A stretch of 34,394 nucleotides of DNA from Methyloprofundus sp. Lineage in GTDB: Bacteria; Pseudomonadota; Gammaproteobacteria; Methylococcales; Methylomonadaceae. Below, in pieces: positions 8,953 to 19,068 of this stretch. The notes under the pieces were generated by a model. The model worked only from the letters and a program-made list of their open reading frames with translations, ran no database searches and was not told the origin of the DNA. The stretch spans positions 1-34,394 of the forward strand of contig JACUUF010000030.1 in assembly GCA_014859465.1 (NCBI GenBank), in the 5' to 3' direction. The translations under genes and the position numbers were made by a program. How positions within the stretch are numbered: the first letter of the stretch is position 1; each line of letters starts with the position of its first letter.

Positions 8953-10431
8953 CTATCGAGCAAACATAGCCACTAAACCAGTCAATTTAGCCACTTTATC
9001 TGCAGTTAATTGATCCCAAGAAAATTGCCATTGCCAGTTTCCTGTCGTCGTACCTGGCGTATTCATACGATCAGCACTGCCTAACTCTAAAATATCTTGC
9101 ATCGGTACAATCGCTAGATTGGCAACTGAAGAGAAAGCAACGCCAATTAACAGATATGGCATCGATGCTTGTGAGTGCCCTAAATAATGATAAATACGCT
9201 GCTTATCATGGTCATTTAGAGCGTTAAACCAGCCTAAAGTTGTATCATTATCATGCGTCCCGGTATAGACAACATAGTTTGCTTGATAATTGTGCGGTAA
9301 ATACGGATTAGCGGCAGTATCACCAAAGGCAAATTGCAATATTTTCATGCCCGGCAGATTAAAATCAGTTCTTAGAGCCTCCACTTTTTCAGTAATAATA
9401 CCTAAATCTTCGGCTACCAGAGGGATATTGCCAAATTCTTTTGTTAACGCCGTTAATAATTCTTTGCCTGGTGCCTCAACCCATGCGCCATTAACAGCCG
9501 TTTCTTCAGTGGCCGGAATTTCCCAGGCCGCTTCAAAACCTCGAAAATGATCGATACGTAAAATATCAAACATTTCTAATTGGCTCTCGAGACGTTTTTT
9601 CCACCAAGCAAATCTTGTTCTTTTTAGATATTTCCAATCGTAGTGAGGATTACCCCAGCGCTGCCCTGTGGTAGAAAAATAATCCGGAGGAACGCCAGCA
9701 ACAACCAACATTTCGCCATTTTCGTCTAATTTGAAAACATTGCGGTTAGCCCAAACATCGGCACTATCGTAAGAAACAAAAATGGGGATATCGCCAAATA
9801 ATAAAACGTTGTTTTCATTGGCATAGGCTTTAAGCGCCATCCATTGGGTATAAAAAACAAATTGCTCAAATTTAATAACTTCTATGGCTAAACTGAGTCT
9901 ACGACGCGCTTCTTTAATGGATTTAGTGTCGCGTTCTTTTAAATGTTTAGGCCACTGGCTCCAGCTTTGCCCAGAAAATTCATTACGCAAGGCAATAAAT
10001 AAGGAGAAATCATCTAGCCAACTCGCTTTATCTTTACAAAAATCAAGGTAGGCTTTCTTTTCTTGGCCATTGGCCAAGTTTTCAAAACCAGCATAAGCCT
10101 TAGCAATTAACCAATGCAAGCTAAAGCTTTGCCCAGCATCGCAAGGATTACATTGCTCAGTTTCTTGCAGCCAACCTTGCTCTTTGAGACTTTCAAGGCA
10201 AATTAACGCCGGATTCCCGGCGTGCGCCGACAAACATTGATAAGGTGATCCATCCGCATGAGGCATGCCTAATGGCAAAGTTTGCCATACTTTAATGCCT
10301 GCATTGTGCAGAAAATCGACAAAATTATAAGCTTCCTTGCCCAAATTTCCACCGCCATTCTTATTTGGTAGCGAGGTAATATGCAAAAGTACGCCTGCGC
10401 GCCTTTGGGATAATAAATTAATGTCGGTCAC
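8953..10431 (-). CDS. malQ: 4-alpha-glucanotransferase (amylomaltase)
   Basis: GH77 enzyme that transfers alpha-1,4-glucan segments between maltodextrins or glycogen branches. The 492-residue length is that of the short bacterial form. Catalytic residues are visible: nucleophile Asp294 (RIDHFRGF), acid/base Glu341 (VAEDLG) and the transition-state Asp394 (GTHDND). The loop GDIPIFVSYDSADVW is also typical. The start is GTG, supported by AGGA six bases upstream; an ATG two bases further upstream is out of frame and reads straight into TGA. It follows the GH57 gene after 23 bases and is the last gene of the glgC-GH57-malQ unit. Confidence 0.95.
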   Translation of the reverse strand: MTDINLLSQRRAGVLLHITSLPNKNGGGNLGKEAYNFVDFLHNAGIKVWQTLPLGMPHADGSPYQCLSAHAGNPALICLESLKEQGWLQETEQCNPCDAGQSFSLHWLIAKAYAGFENLANGQEKKAYLDFCKDKASWLDDFSLFIALRNEFSGQSWSQWPKHLKERDTKSIKEARRRLSLAIEVIKFEQFVFYTQWMALKAYANENNVLLFGDIPIFVSYDSADVWANRNVFKLDENGEMLVVAGVPPDYFSTTGQRWGNPHYDWKYLKRTRFAWWKKRLESQLEMFDILRIDHFRGFEAAWEIPATEETAVNGAWVEAPGKELLTALTKEFGNIPLVAEDLGIITEKVEALRTDFNLPGMKILQFAFGDTAANPYLPHNYQANYVVYTGTHDNDTTLGWFNALNDHDKQRIYHYLGHSQASMPYLLIGVAFSSVANLAIVPMQDILELGSADRMNTPGTTTGNWQWQFSWDQLTADKVAKLTGLVAMFAR

Positions 10432-10454
10432 ATTTCGTCCTTAGAGATAATTAC

Positions 10455-12140
10455 TTAATCGTTGCCTTTACGCATAGTACCACCCATAGCTGGCGCACCT
10501 GAACCTTGGGTAAAAGATAATGCTAAATAAGCCGGCGGCTGTTCACCTAACATCTGGTATAGGTTAGCTAAATTTAAACGGAATTGTTTTTCAAAACTAC
10601 TAACAGCTTGTCCAGGATTATAATCACCAAACCACCAGAACCAATCCGAGCCTTCGCAAACAGCTAATTGAAATTCAGCTTCCATAATTTGCATTTTTGA
10701 TAAGCGCCCTGTCGCCAGCACTTTGTCAAAAGCCCATTTAGCATCGCCCAACATATCCCAACCGCGATTTTTGTCAGGATCACCTATCCAAGTGGAAAAA
10801 GTACCATATACCCAACTTCCCGCCATTAGTTTTGGTAGTTCTTTTATCGTCACTTTATCTTCTAAACATTCTGAAAATGTAGTTAATTCTATATCAGGAT
10901 GATTAGCTAGGCGCTGATAAAATGCATTTAAAAAATGATAACCATTCTCCGGGAAATACTCCCAAGCATTTTCACCATCCATAATAATCGACACAACACT
11001 GTCAGGTTCATTTTCTGCGATAGTTTCTAGGTGATGAATCATATCATTCACAGCATCATCAGCATGCCATTTAGAATACTTAAAGCCAATTAAATCTGAT
11101 AAGCCATCATCACGGAAAAAACAGGGTATTTTTGTTCCTTTTACCTGAAAAGGATGATGTGCACTAGTGTCACTGCCAAACCCAGATAGACTTAAACTAT
11201 TATGTAGGACTTGTCCGCCTGTTGCAGTCCATGAAAATCCAGCTTCTTTGATTATTTTTAAACTCGCTGTACTCACTGCGCCTTCTGAAGGCCAGCAACC
11301 TTCTGGAGTAAAACCAAAAAATCGCTTAAAAGTTGCAATGCCTTGAGTAAGATGCCATTTCGCTCTGTCTTCTCCACCAGGGTAAGCATCCAGCTCAGGA
11401 AGAGGTGATCCTGGCATTGCTTCATGAGCTGATTTTATATCCAATAGTAAAGGCATAATAGGGTGAGCATAAGGCGTCACTGAAAGTTCAATACGACCTT
11501 GTATCGCCAAAGATTTATAACGGCAGATCACTTTAGATAATAATTCGCCAATGATTTCTATCATTTCCAAGCGGTCATGCAAGGTGAAGTTTCTCTCCTT
11601 GGCTATTAACCGCTGTATTCTGACATCTGACAATTTGACTGTCTCCCCCATCCAGGCAAGATGATACCAAACTAAAAAATCATCGATAAACTGGGAGTTA
11701 ATATACTGCATGGCATCAGCATGGCGTTGTATCCATTCGGCCATTTGTACTAAGTTTTTAAACGCAGGGTAACGATCAATCTGACGTTCACGATTGGCAC
11801 GCATACAATTGTTAATCAGTTCTTGCCGGTCATCAATATTAGCGGGGATTGATGACGTAGCAAGAGCCGCTAACAACGGGTCTTTCATTTCAATATGATC
11901 ATGCAAAAAACAATTAACTTGTTTTGCATAGTCTTCTATTTGTTCCAGTAAAATAGGCGCAAAATTGACAACGGCTTTAGCATTAGGCTCTGCTTCCAAA
12001 TGGGCAACCATATCGACATAGTCTTTGATGACATGTAGATAAGTCCACGGCAATTGAAACTCACCGGTTTGTAAATCTCGGTATTCTGGCTGATGCATAT
12101 GCCAGCATAAAACCAGTTTCAGTTTTTTCTTATCTGACAT
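10455..12140 (-). CDS. GH57 family alpha-glucan-acting glycoside hydrolase
   Basis: GH57 enzymes fold as a (beta/alpha)7 barrel and include alpha-amylases, 4-alpha-glucanotransferases, amylopullulanases and branching enzymes. This 561-residue protein has the N-terminal metal or substrate motif [10 protein letters not shown] (about 13-22), the catalytic nucleophile Glu286 in CWPSEG and the acid/base Asp388 in MDGENAWE. No signal peptide is visible, so it should act on cytoplasmic glycogen or maltodextrin. It overlaps the end of glgC by 11 bases and precedes malQ, so a role in glycogen turnover is likely. The exact specificity cannot be read from sequence; a branching-enzyme role is less likely because glgB is present. 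Confidence 0.88.
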   Translation of the reverse strand: MSDKKKLKLVLCWHMHQPEYRDLQTGEFQLPWTYLHVIKDYVDMVAHLEAEPNAKAVVNFAPILLEQIEDYAKQVNCFLHDHIEMKDPLLAALATSSIPANIDDRQELINNCMRANRERQIDRYPAFKNLVQMAEWIQRHADAMQYINSQFIDDFLVWYHLAWMGETVKLSDVRIQRLIAKERNFTLHDRLEMIEIIGELLSKVICRYKSLAIQGRIELSVTPYAHPIMPLLLDIKSAHEAMPGSPLPELDAYPGGEDRAKWHLTQGIATFKRFFGFTPEGCWPSEGAVSTASLKIIKEAGFSWTATGGQVLHNSLSLSGFGSDTSAHHPFQVKGTKIPCFFRDDGLSDLIGFKYSKWHADDAVNDMIHHLETIAENEPDSVVSIIMDGENAWEYFPENGYHFLNAFYQRLANHPDIELTTFSECLEDKVTIKELPKLMAGSWVYGTFSTWIGDPDKNRGWDMLGDAKWAFDKVLATGRLSKMQIMEAEFQLAVCEGSDWFWWFGDYNPGQAVSSFEKQFRLNLANLYQMLGEQPPAYLALSFTQGSGAPAMGGTMRKGND

Positions 12141-13410
12141 AGTGTCGTCTTTGTCCTAACATATCGGGGGTAACTAATACAACACCGCCCGGACTTACAT
12201 GAAAGCGTCGTTCATCTTCTGCTCTGTCTTCGCCAATAATTGTTCCTTCTGGTACTTGACAACCTTTTTCAATAATCGCTTTAGTAATACGACAATGCCT
12301 TGCAACATTGACTTCAGGTAACAGCAATGAATCTTGAATCGTACTATAGGAGTTGACCCGAACCTCTGAGAATAATAAAGAATGTCGAATTGTCGATCCG
12401 GAGATAACACAACCTCCAGAAATCATCGAATCAATGGCTTGACCGCGTCTATCATCGTCATCAAAAACAAATTTGGCAGGCGGTGTTTGTACTTGATGCG
12501 TCCAAATAGGCCAAGTTTGATCGTATAAATTAAGATCAGGTTTAACGCCAATTAACTCCATGTTGGCCGACCAATAAGCATCGATGGTACCGACATCACG
12601 CCAATAGCTTTGCTCGCCGCTTTGTAAGTTTAAAAAAGGGTAAGCGTTGACATTGTGGTCAGCAATAACCGAAGGAATAATATCATGTCCAAAATCATGG
12701 CTAGACCCCTCAGTATCAGCATCTTTCAATAACTGCTCGAATAGAAAGTCAGTATTAAAAACATAAATCCCCATAGAGGCTAATGCTTTATCAGGTTTAT
12801 TTGGCATTGTTGGTGGATTACTAGGCTTTTCTACGAAAGCATTAACACGTCTTTTTTCATCAACCGCCATGACACCAAAATCTTTAGCTTCTTCTAAAGA
12901 TACTTCCAAACAACCAATCGTTAGATCGGCATTCTGCTCAACATGATCCGCTAACATTGCACCGTAATCCATTTTATAAATATGATCACCCGCCAAAATA
13001 ACAACGTGATCAGGCGCGCGACTACGCAATATATCAATATTTTGATAAATCGCATCCGCTGTTCCTAGATACCATGAATCTTCGCTATGTCTTTGCTGCG
13101 CTGGCATTAAATCAACGTATTCGCCAAACTCACCGCGCAAAAATCCCCAACCTTGCTGTATATGTCGAATTAAAGAATCAGATTTGTATTGTGTTAAAAC
13201 CCCAACTTTACGAATACCCGAATTGATACAGTTTGATAAGGGAAAATCGATAATACGAAACTTTCCACCAAAAGGAACAGCCGGCTTTGCACGCCAATCG
13301 GTCATATTTTTCAGTCGAGAGCCACGACCACCCGCTAAAATTAAAGCAATGGTATTACGTGTTAAATGACTGACAAAGCGGTCATGATGTTGCGATTTTT
13401 CGTACGACAT
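12130..13410 (-). CDS. glgC: Glucose-1-phosphate adenylyltransferase (ADP-glucose pyrophosphorylase)
   Basis: Makes ADP-glucose from ATP and glucose-1-phosphate, the committed step of bacterial glycogen synthesis and usually allosterically controlled. The 426 residues comprise a nucleotidyltransferase domain with [29 protein letters not shown] and DHIYKMDY, and a C-terminal left-handed beta-helix region (about 320-426). The start ATG follows a good ribosome site (GAGGAAA, a few bases upstream). It is divergent from glgB across 95 bases, and its last codons overlap the GH57 start by 11 bases. Confidence 0.96.
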   Translation of the reverse strand: MSYEKSQHHDRFVSHLTRNTIALILAGGRGSRLKNMTDWRAKPAVPFGGKFRIIDFPLSNCINSGIRKVGVLTQYKSDSLIRHIQQGWGFLRGEFGEYVDLMPAQQRHSEDSWYLGTADAIYQNIDILRSRAPDHVVILAGDHIYKMDYGAMLADHVEQNADLTIGCLEVSLEEAKDFGVMAVDEKRRVNAFVEKPSNPPTMPNKPDKALASMGIYVFNTDFLFEQLLKDADTEGSSHDFGHDIIPSVIADHNVNAYPFLNLQSGEQSYWRDVGTIDAYWSANMELIGVKPDLNLYDQTWPIWTHQVQTPPAKFVFDDDDRRGQAIDSMISGGCVISGSTIRHSLLFSEVRVNSYSTIQDSLLLPEVNVARHCRITKAIIEKGCQVPEGTIIGEDRAEDERRFHVSPGGVVLVTPDMLGQRRHYVR

Positions 13411-13505
13411 AGATTTCCTCTTTTATTAAATAGGCTATTACATTTGTGCTTTAATTTGTTACCATTCCAAGAAAACTAATTCTACTATACCTGAGGCATT
13501 GCAAA

Positions 13506-15695
13506 ATGAACAAGCTAAACAAGCCAACAAAAATAAATCCGCTTGATTCTGAATTGTTAAAAATATCTGAAGCAAAGCATCATGATCCGTTCTCTATTCT
13601 CGGACGACATCAAAAAGATACTAACACGACCATTACGGTTTATTTACCTTATGCTGAATCTGTAGAAATCCTCACACCTAAAGTTCAGCTACAACGTATA
13701 CCTGATACAGATTTTTTTCAAGCATCTATTATAGACGACAAAGCATTACCGCAACATTACCAGTTAAGATATATTGATAAAGCCGGTAACAAGCACACGC
13801 AATATGACCCTTATTCTTTTAGCTCGCAGCTACCTGAATTTGATCAACACTTATTTGCTGAAGGCCGGCACTGGCATATTTATAAAAAATTAGGCGCTCA
13901 TTTACACACAGTCGATGGCATAGAAGGCGTGTTATTTACTGTTTGGGCTCCTAATGCAGGCCGAGTCAGTGTTGTTTCTGAATTTAATTCTTGGGACGGC
14001 CGCTGTCATCCCATGCGGACTTTAGGCGGCAGTGGTATATGGGAAATTTTTATCCCTGGAATAACGGTTGGCTGCTTATATAAATATGAAATTCTGAACC
14101 GCAATACCCATCAAATTTCAGTAAAAACAGACCCTTATTCACAACAGTTTGAGTTCCGCCCACAAACAGCCTCAGTCATTATTGATGAAGCTGAATATAC
14201 TTGGAGCGATGAGGCTTGGATGATGAAACGCCCCAAGCATGACTGGCTACATGAAGCCATGTCAACTTATGAGGTGCATCTAGGCTCATGGAAGCGCGAC
14301 GCACAAGGAAACTTCCTAAATTATCGCGACCTTGCACATGAATTAGTGGATTATGTCATCTATATGGGTTTCACTCATATTGAGCTCCTGCCTATTACCG
14401 AGCACCCTCTTGATGCCTCATGGGGATACCAAACTACAGGATATTTTGCTCCTACGAGTCGCCATGGTTGTGCGGATGATTTTCGTTATTTTATCGATTA
14501 TTGCCATCAACATAATATCGGCGTCATTCTCGATTGGGTACCTGCCCACTTCCCTAAAGATGAGTTTGCCTTAGCCCGTTTTGATGGTAGCGCCCTTTAT
14601 GAGCACGAAGATCCGCGTAAAGGTGAGCATCGTGACTGGGGAACCTTGATCTATAACTACGACCGCAATGAAGTTAAAAACTTTTTATTATCCAGTGCTT
14701 ATTTCTGGCTAGAAGAGTTTCATTTAGATGGCTTACGAGTTGATGCCGTTGCCTCCATGCTTTATCTTGATTACTCTCGCGAAGCAAACGATTGGGTGCC
14801 TAATCAGTATGGTGGCAATGAAAACTTAGAAGCGATCGATTTCTTACGTGAATTAAATACCGTTACTCACGAGCAACACCCGGGCACCGTAGTTATTGCC
14901 GAAGAATCCACCTCTTGGCCACAAGTGACACGCCCTACATGGACCGGCGGATTAGGCTTTTCTATGAAATGGAATATGGGCTGGATGCACGATATGCTGT
15001 CTTACATGCAGCAAGATCCTATACATCGTCGCCACCATCATGATCAGTTAACTTTTGGTATGCTCTATGCCTTCACTGAAAATTTCATGCTGCCTTTTTC
15101 GCATGATGAAGTCGTTCACGGTAAAGGCTCTATGCTAAATAAAATGCCGGGCGACGAATGGCAAAAATTTGCCAACCTGCGTTTGTTATATACCTTTATG
15201 TTTACCTATCCTGGCAAGAAGCTACTATTTATGGGGTGTGATTTTGCCCAAGGAACTGAATGGAATTTCAATCAAGCATTAGATTGGTATGTATTAGATT
15301 ATTCTTACCACAAAGGCATACAAACCCTGGTCAAAGACTTAAACAAACTATATGTTAAACATCCGGCACTGTTCCAGCATGATTTTGATAATCAAGGTTT
15401 CGAGTGGATTGACTGCCATGATGTTGAACAATCTATTATTAGTTTTACGCGTAAAACTGAAGATCAAACCTTAATTGTTATTTTAAATTTCACGCCTGTA
15501 CCAAGAGAAAACTATCGTATTGGCGTACCAAGAGCGGGCACTTACCATGAGATATTTAATTCTGATTCAGAATATTATGCGGGCAGTAATTCTGGTAACG
15601 GTTACATCGTGTCTGAAAATACACCTTGGATGAACCAAGATCAATCAGTCAATCTAACCATCCCTCCTTTAGCAGGCATTGTTTTAAAATTATAG
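13506..15695 (+). CDS. glgB: 1,4-alpha-glucan branching enzyme GlgB
   Basis: GH13 enzyme that introduces alpha-1,6 branches into growing glycogen. The 729-residue length matches the full E. coli-type form: an N-terminal domain (about 15-120, [11 protein letters not shown]), a CBM48 domain (about 130-230), the catalytic barrel (about 255-620) and a C-terminal beta-domain. The nucleophile is Asp413 (GLRVDAV), the acid/base Glu466 (IAEESTSW) and the third acidic residue is in [18 protein letters not shown] lies about 10 bases ahead of the ATG. glgA starts 2 bases after its TAG stop, so the two genes form an operon divergent from glgC. Confidence 0.97.
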   Translation: MNKLNKPTKINPLDSELLKISEAKHHDPFSILGRHQKDTNTTITVYLPYAESVEILTPKVQLQRIPDTDFFQASIIDDKALPQHYQLRYIDKAGNKHTQYDPYSFSSQLPEFDQHLFAEGRHWHIYKKLGAHLHTVDGIEGVLFTVWAPNAGRVSVVSEFNSWDGRCHPMRTLGGSGIWEIFIPGITVGCLYKYEILNRNTHQISVKTDPYSQQFEFRPQTASVIIDEAEYTWSDEAWMMKRPKHDWLHEAMSTYEVHLGSWKRDAQGNFLNYRDLAHELVDYVIYMGFTHIELLPITEHPLDASWGYQTTGYFAPTSRHGCADDFRYFIDYCHQHNIGVILDWVPAHFPKDEFALARFDGSALYEHEDPRKGEHRDWGTLIYNYDRNEVKNFLLSSAYFWLEEFHLDGLRVDAVASMLYLDYSREANDWVPNQYGGNENLEAIDFLRELNTVTHEQHPGTVVIAEESTSWPQVTRPTWTGGLGFSMKWNMGWMHDMLSYMQQDPIHRRHHHDQLTFGMLYAFTENFMLPFSHDEVVHGKGSMLNKMPGDEWQKFANLRLLYTFMFTYPGKKLLFMGCDFAQGTEWNFNQALDWYVLDYSYHKGIQTLVKDLNKLYVKHPALFQHDFDNQGFEWIDCHDVEQSIISFTRKTEDQTLIVILNFTPVPRENYRIGVPRAGTYHEIFNSDSEYYAGSNSGNGYIVSENTPWMNQDQSVNLTIPPLAGIVLKL

Positions 15696-15697
15696 TT

Positions 15698-17131
15698 ATG
15701 AAAAAAATACTTTTTGTCACTAGTGAAGTTCATCCCCTAATTAAAACTGGCGGCTTAGCCGACGTTGCAGGAAGCTTACCGATTGCATTATCTGAGTTAG
15801 GCCAAGATATTCGTATTATTCTGCCTAAATATCATGGCATTAAATTAACCGAGGAACCACTGTATCGCAGTACAGTTAGGGTCAATAATCGCGATGTCAA
15901 TATCTTCGAAACACAGTTACCCAATAGTACTGTTATTGTCTGGTTAGTGGATTGTCCTGAGTATTTTGCTACGCCAGGCAATCCATACACGGATGAATTT
16001 GGTAATGCTTGGGCTAACAGTGCAGAGAAGTTTGCATTATTCTGTCGTATTGCTGTTGAAGTTGCTCAAAATCGTGCTTATTTAGACTGGAAAGCCGATA
16101 TTGTGCATTGTAATGACTGGCAAAGTGGTTTAGTGCCCGCCTTATTAACACTAGAACCTCTACGCCCTTCTACGGTATTCACCATACACAATATGGCTTA
16201 TCAGGGCGTCTTTCCACAGCAAACTTTTCATGCCTTAGGTTTGCCCGGACAATTATGGCAACCTGCGGCACTGGAATATCACGACATGATGTCCTTTATC
16301 AAAGGCGGCATTTCTTGTGCAGACCATATCACGACAGTCAGCCCTAACTATGCGTTAGAAATTCAAACCGCTGACTTTGGCTATGGTTTAGAAGGATTAT
16401 TAAGTTATCGAAAACATGACCTTAATGGCATTATCAATGGCATTGATTTAGACCAATGGAATCCTGCAATTGATAAGCGTATAGCACAAACTTATACTGC
16501 CGAGACTTTGACGAAAAAAACACTCAACAAAACAGCCATACAGCAAAAACTATCTCTTCCTGAAGATCCAACTATACCCATGATTAGCCTTATTAGCCGC
16601 TTAGTGGATCAAAAAGGCATTGATTTGGTGATTAAATGCTTAGAAAGCTTAGCTCAATATCCACTACAATTTGTTTTATTAGGTGCGGGCAATAAAAGCT
16701 ATGAACATCAATTAAAAAACCTAAGCTCATTATATCCAGAAAAAATTTCCGTCACTATTGGCTATGATGAAGATTTTGCGCATTTAATCGAAGCAGGTTC
16801 AGATATGTTTTTAATGCCTTCGCGCTTTGAACCCTGCGGGCTCAATCAAATGTATAGTCAGCGCTATGGGACACTACCTATTGTAAGGAGAACGGGGGGG
16901 TTAGCAGATACGGTAGTAGATGCTATGCCAGAAACAGTTGCTCAACAAACAGCCACAGGCTTTGTTTTTGATGAAGCGTCAGTCAGCGCCATGCTAGAAG
17001 CAATTAAACGAGCGTTATTTGTTTATGACAACAAAAAGGTTTGGCAGAAACTGCAAAAAAATGCCATGAAAGAAGATTTTTCCTGGCAACAAAGCGCTGA
17101 GCAATATCTCGCTTTATATCGCACTTTATAA
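15698..17131 (+). CDS. glgA: Glycogen synthase (ADP-glucose dependent)
   Basis: GT5 glycosyltransferase that extends alpha-1,4-glucan with ADP-glucose. I take the ATG at 15698, which gives 477 residues beginning MKKILFVTSEVHPLIKTGG, the normal family start; an upstream in-frame ATG at 15626 would add 24 unrelated residues encoded inside glgB. The KTGGLADV motif binds ADP-glucose, and SRFEPCGLNQMYSQRYGT in the C-terminal half holds the conserved donor-site glutamate. The start is 2 bases after the glgB stop without its own clear ribosome site, so translation is probably coupled. A long inverted repeat follows the gene. Confidence 0.96.
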   Translation: MKKILFVTSEVHPLIKTGGLADVAGSLPIALSELGQDIRIILPKYHGIKLTEEPLYRSTVRVNNRDVNIFETQLPNSTVIVWLVDCPEYFATPGNPYTDEFGNAWANSAEKFALFCRIAVEVAQNRAYLDWKADIVHCNDWQSGLVPALLTLEPLRPSTVFTIHNMAYQGVFPQQTFHALGLPGQLWQPAALEYHDMMSFIKGGISCADHITTVSPNYALEIQTADFGYGLEGLLSYRKHDLNGIINGIDLDQWNPAIDKRIAQTYTAETLTKKTLNKTAIQQKLSLPEDPTIPMISLISRLVDQKGIDLVIKCLESLAQYPLQFVLLGAGNKSYEHQLKNLSSLYPEKISVTIGYDEDFAHLIEAGSDMFLMPSRFEPCGLNQMYSQRYGTLPIVRRTGGLADTVVDAMPETVAQQTATGFVFDEASVSAMLEAIKRALFVYDNKKVWQKLQKNAMKEDFSWQQSAEQYLALYRTL

Positions 17132-17149
17132 GCTATAAATAAAGTAAAT

Positions 17150-17186
17150 CTGAAGTTTATAGAAATCATATTTCTATAAACTTCAG
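17150..17186. terminator. Perfect 17-bp inverted repeat between convergent genes
   Basis: Left arm 17150-17166 and right arm 17170-17186 are perfect complements, separated by only three bases (CAT). It lies between the ends of glgA (plus) and the small lipoprotein gene (minus), where a shared terminator is expected. The minus-strand tail is T-rich (ATTTACTTTATTTA); the plus-strand tail is not. Arms are AT-rich. The most likely role is transcription termination or transcript 3' protection. Confidence 0.55.
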
Positions 17187-17235
17187 CCATTACATAACAG
17201 CAACTGAGCAAGTGCTATGTGCAATCAGAAAATTT

Positions 17236-17637
17236 TTAGCCCCCAATCAAAATAGGCCTCTGCAAAAGCAACTCTAATTTTTTTGTCGCTGCATCACAAT
17301 CATCTAAAGTGCTGATAACACGCTGTTGCGCCAAAAAATCAAGCATTAAGAAATCGTCACCACTAATGGCTCGAATAACATAAGCATTAAGTGCCGCACA
17401 TGCTTCCTGCATGGTTAATTCAGCAGCTGATAAAACACTATTTTCTTCATCCATGGTCAAGATGATAACCTGACTGCTTGCTATATTTTGCCGTCTAAAA
17501 ATCGACTCTGCATGCTGACTAAGTTGCGCTATATTTTTTTGACCCAGCGGCTCTTGGATAAAGGCACAGCCAGGAAATAATACAAAACTGGTAATTATTA
17601 CGGAAAATTTTATAACTTTCTGGTTAAATAGCAGCAT
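17236..17637 (-). CDS. Small putative lipoprotein of unknown function
   Basis: I do not recognise a family. The 133-residue product has an N-terminal hydrophobic stretch (about 9-22) ending in LFPGC, with Cys24 as a possible lipidation site; the Phe at position -3 makes the lipobox imperfect. The rest is mostly helical in character, with two further cysteines (near residues 80 and 115). It starts 25 bases from the divergent thiD start, so the two genes must share a very compact promoter region. It stands alone on its strand and is followed by the 17150-17186 inverted repeat. Real gene status is supported by the signal-like N-terminus and by the absence of any competing frame. Confidence 0.65.
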   Translation of the reverse strand: MLLFNQKVIKFSVIITSFVLFPGCAFIQEPLGQKNIAQLSQHAESIFRRQNIASSQVIILTMDEENSVLSAAELTMQEACAALNAYVIRAISGDDFLMLDFLAQQRVISTLDDCDAATKKLELLLQRPILIGG

Positions 17638-17662
17638 ATTTTCAACATCACTCTTTAATATT

Positions 17663-18457
17663 ATGAATCAAATACGTAAACCTGTAGTGCTTTGCTTTTC
17701 TGGACATGATCCCAGTGGTGGAGCGGGTATACAAGCTGATATTGAAACACTTATTAGCCATCAATGCCATGCAGCAAGTGTAATAACCGCCTTAACTGAA
17801 CAAGATACGTGCAATGTAAAGAACATGCTGCCTCAATCAGCTGCCGCTATTATTTCTCAGGCGCGCACTATTTTAGAAGATTTGCCGGTTAAAGCCATTA
17901 AAATTGGTCTGATTGGCAGCGTGGAAAGCGCGAAAGCAATTCATACTATTCTGACTGAATACTCGGCATTACCGGTTATTTTAGACCCTGTTTTAGCAGC
18001 CGGTGGCGGCGCCGTTTTATCTAATAATGAATTAATTGATAGCATTATCGAGTTACTATTACCCCGCACAACCATCCTCACCCCAAACAGTGTAGAAGCA
18101 AGGCAACTAGCAAAGTGTGATGACTTGCAATTAGCAGGCCTCAAGCTATTAGATCTAGGTTGTGATTACGTATTGCTTACCGGTTCGCATGAAAATACCC
18201 CCATGGTTAATAACCAATTATTTAATGAAGGTAAATGCATAGAAACCTACACTTGGGATAGGTTGGATCACAGCTATCATGGCTCAGGCTGTACTTTAGC
18301 ATCCAGCATCGCGGCAATGTTGGCGCATGGCTTAGAAGTTGAAACCTGTATCTTAGAGGCACAAGAATATACATGGAGCAGCTTAAATGAAGGCTATCAA
18401 CCGGGTAAAGGACAGCATATTCCAAATCGCTTATTTTGGATGCAAGAAAACGTATGA
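17663..18457 (+). CDS. thiD: Hydroxymethylpyrimidine / phosphomethylpyrimidine kinase ThiD
   Basis: Phosphorylates hydroxymethylpyrimidine twice to give HMP pyrophosphate for thiamin synthesis. It has 264 residues with the ribokinase-like motifs GHDPSGGAGIQADIET (N-terminal), VILDPVLAAGGG and YHGSGCTLASSIAA, the last holding the anion hole and catalytic region. First gene of a seven-gene unit; its stop overlaps the thiE start as ATGA. Only 25 bases separate it from the divergent lipoprotein gene and I see no thi-box (TPP riboswitch) elements there. Confidence 0.95.
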   Translation: MNQIRKPVVLCFSGHDPSGGAGIQADIETLISHQCHAASVITALTEQDTCNVKNMLPQSAAAIISQARTILEDLPVKAIKIGLIGSVESAKAIHTILTEYSALPVILDPVLAAGGGAVLSNNELIDSIIELLLPRTTILTPNSVEARQLAKCDDLQLAGLKLLDLGCDYVLLTGSHENTPMVNNQLFNEGKCIETYTWDRLDHSYHGSGCTLASSIAAMLAHGLEVETCILEAQEYTWSSLNEGYQPGKGQHIPNRLFWMQENV

Positions 18458-19068
18458 TGTTTCCGCGAACAGGTCTGTACGCCATTACCCAAACAGAAAA
18501 CAAAACGCCAGAGCAAATTATAAATGAAGTCAGCGCCGCCCTTAAAGCCGGCATTAGCGTATTGCAGTACCGTGATAAGCAAGCTATTGATGCTGTTTAT
18601 TTAGCGGGGGCATTAAAAGAGCTTTGCCATGCACATAATATCCCTTTGATTATTAATGACGACATCAAGCTGGCCAAACTTATTGGTGCTAATGGCGTAC
18701 ATATTGGCCAAGATGATGGCCAACTCAATTATGCGCGTAAAATCTTAGGTAAAAATGCAATCATAGGTGTTTCTTGTTATGACAGCGTAGAGCGCGCATT
18801 AGAAGCCGAACAGAACAGCGCTGATTATGTTGCTTTCGGGCGATTTTTTTCCTCCAATTCCAAGCCACTTGCTGCCCGCGCACATATTGCCACCTTACAG
18901 AATGCAAAAAACAGCATCAAAGTGCCTATTGTTGCTATTGGCGGTATATTACCCAGCAATGGCGCTGAGTTATTAGCAGCGGGAGCAGATATGTTAGCGG
19001 TGATAGGGGGTATTTTTGATCAAGCGCCGTACCAGTCGGTGTTAGCCTATCAAGCTTTATTCAAATGA
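18454..19068 (+). CDS. thiE: Thiamin-phosphate synthase ThiE
   Basis: Joins HMP pyrophosphate to the thiazole phosphate to give thiamin monophosphate. Family motifs are LYAITQ, VLQYRDKQ (pyrophosphate site), INDDIKLA, GVHIGQDD, YVAFGRFFSSNSKP and VAIGGI. I prefer the ATG at 18454, which overlaps the thiD stop (ATGA) and gives 204 residues; an ATG immediately after it (18457) or one six codons upstream (18436, inside thiD) cannot be excluded. Its stop overlaps the soxX start in the same ATGA way. Confidence 0.93.
   Translation: MMFPRTGLYAITQTENKTPEQIINEVSAALKAGISVLQYRDKQAIDAVYLAGALKELCHAHNIPLIINDDIKLAKLIGANGVHIGQDDGQLNYARKILGKNAIIGVSCYDSVERALEAEQNSADYVAFGRFFSSNSKPLAARAHIATLQNAKNSIKVPIVAIGGILPSNGAELLAAGADMLAVIGGIFDQAPYQSVLAYQALFK

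Noticed and set aside
12195-12410. Second minus-strand frame inside glgC
   Set aside because: Overlaps the conserved beta-helix part of glgC in another frame and has no recognisable content.
13411-13505. Sigma-70-like promoter for glgB (TTACCA, 18 bases, TACTAT)
   Set aside because: Each hexamer matches the consensus at only four of six positions in AT-rich DNA, where such matches arise by chance.
15626-15697. 24-residue N-terminal extension of GlgA from an upstream ATG
   Set aside because: The extension lies inside glgB and is unlike any GlgA start; MKKILFVTSEVH at 15698 is the family start and gives the usual 477 residues.
18436-18453. Upstream ATG for thiE
   Set aside because: It lies inside thiD; the ATG at 18454 overlapping the thiD stop matches the coupling seen at other joints of the operon. 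Not fully excluded.
18222-18582. Two minus-strand frames across the thiD/thiE joint
   Set aside because: Both flanking genes are clear on the plus strand; these frames have no supporting motif.
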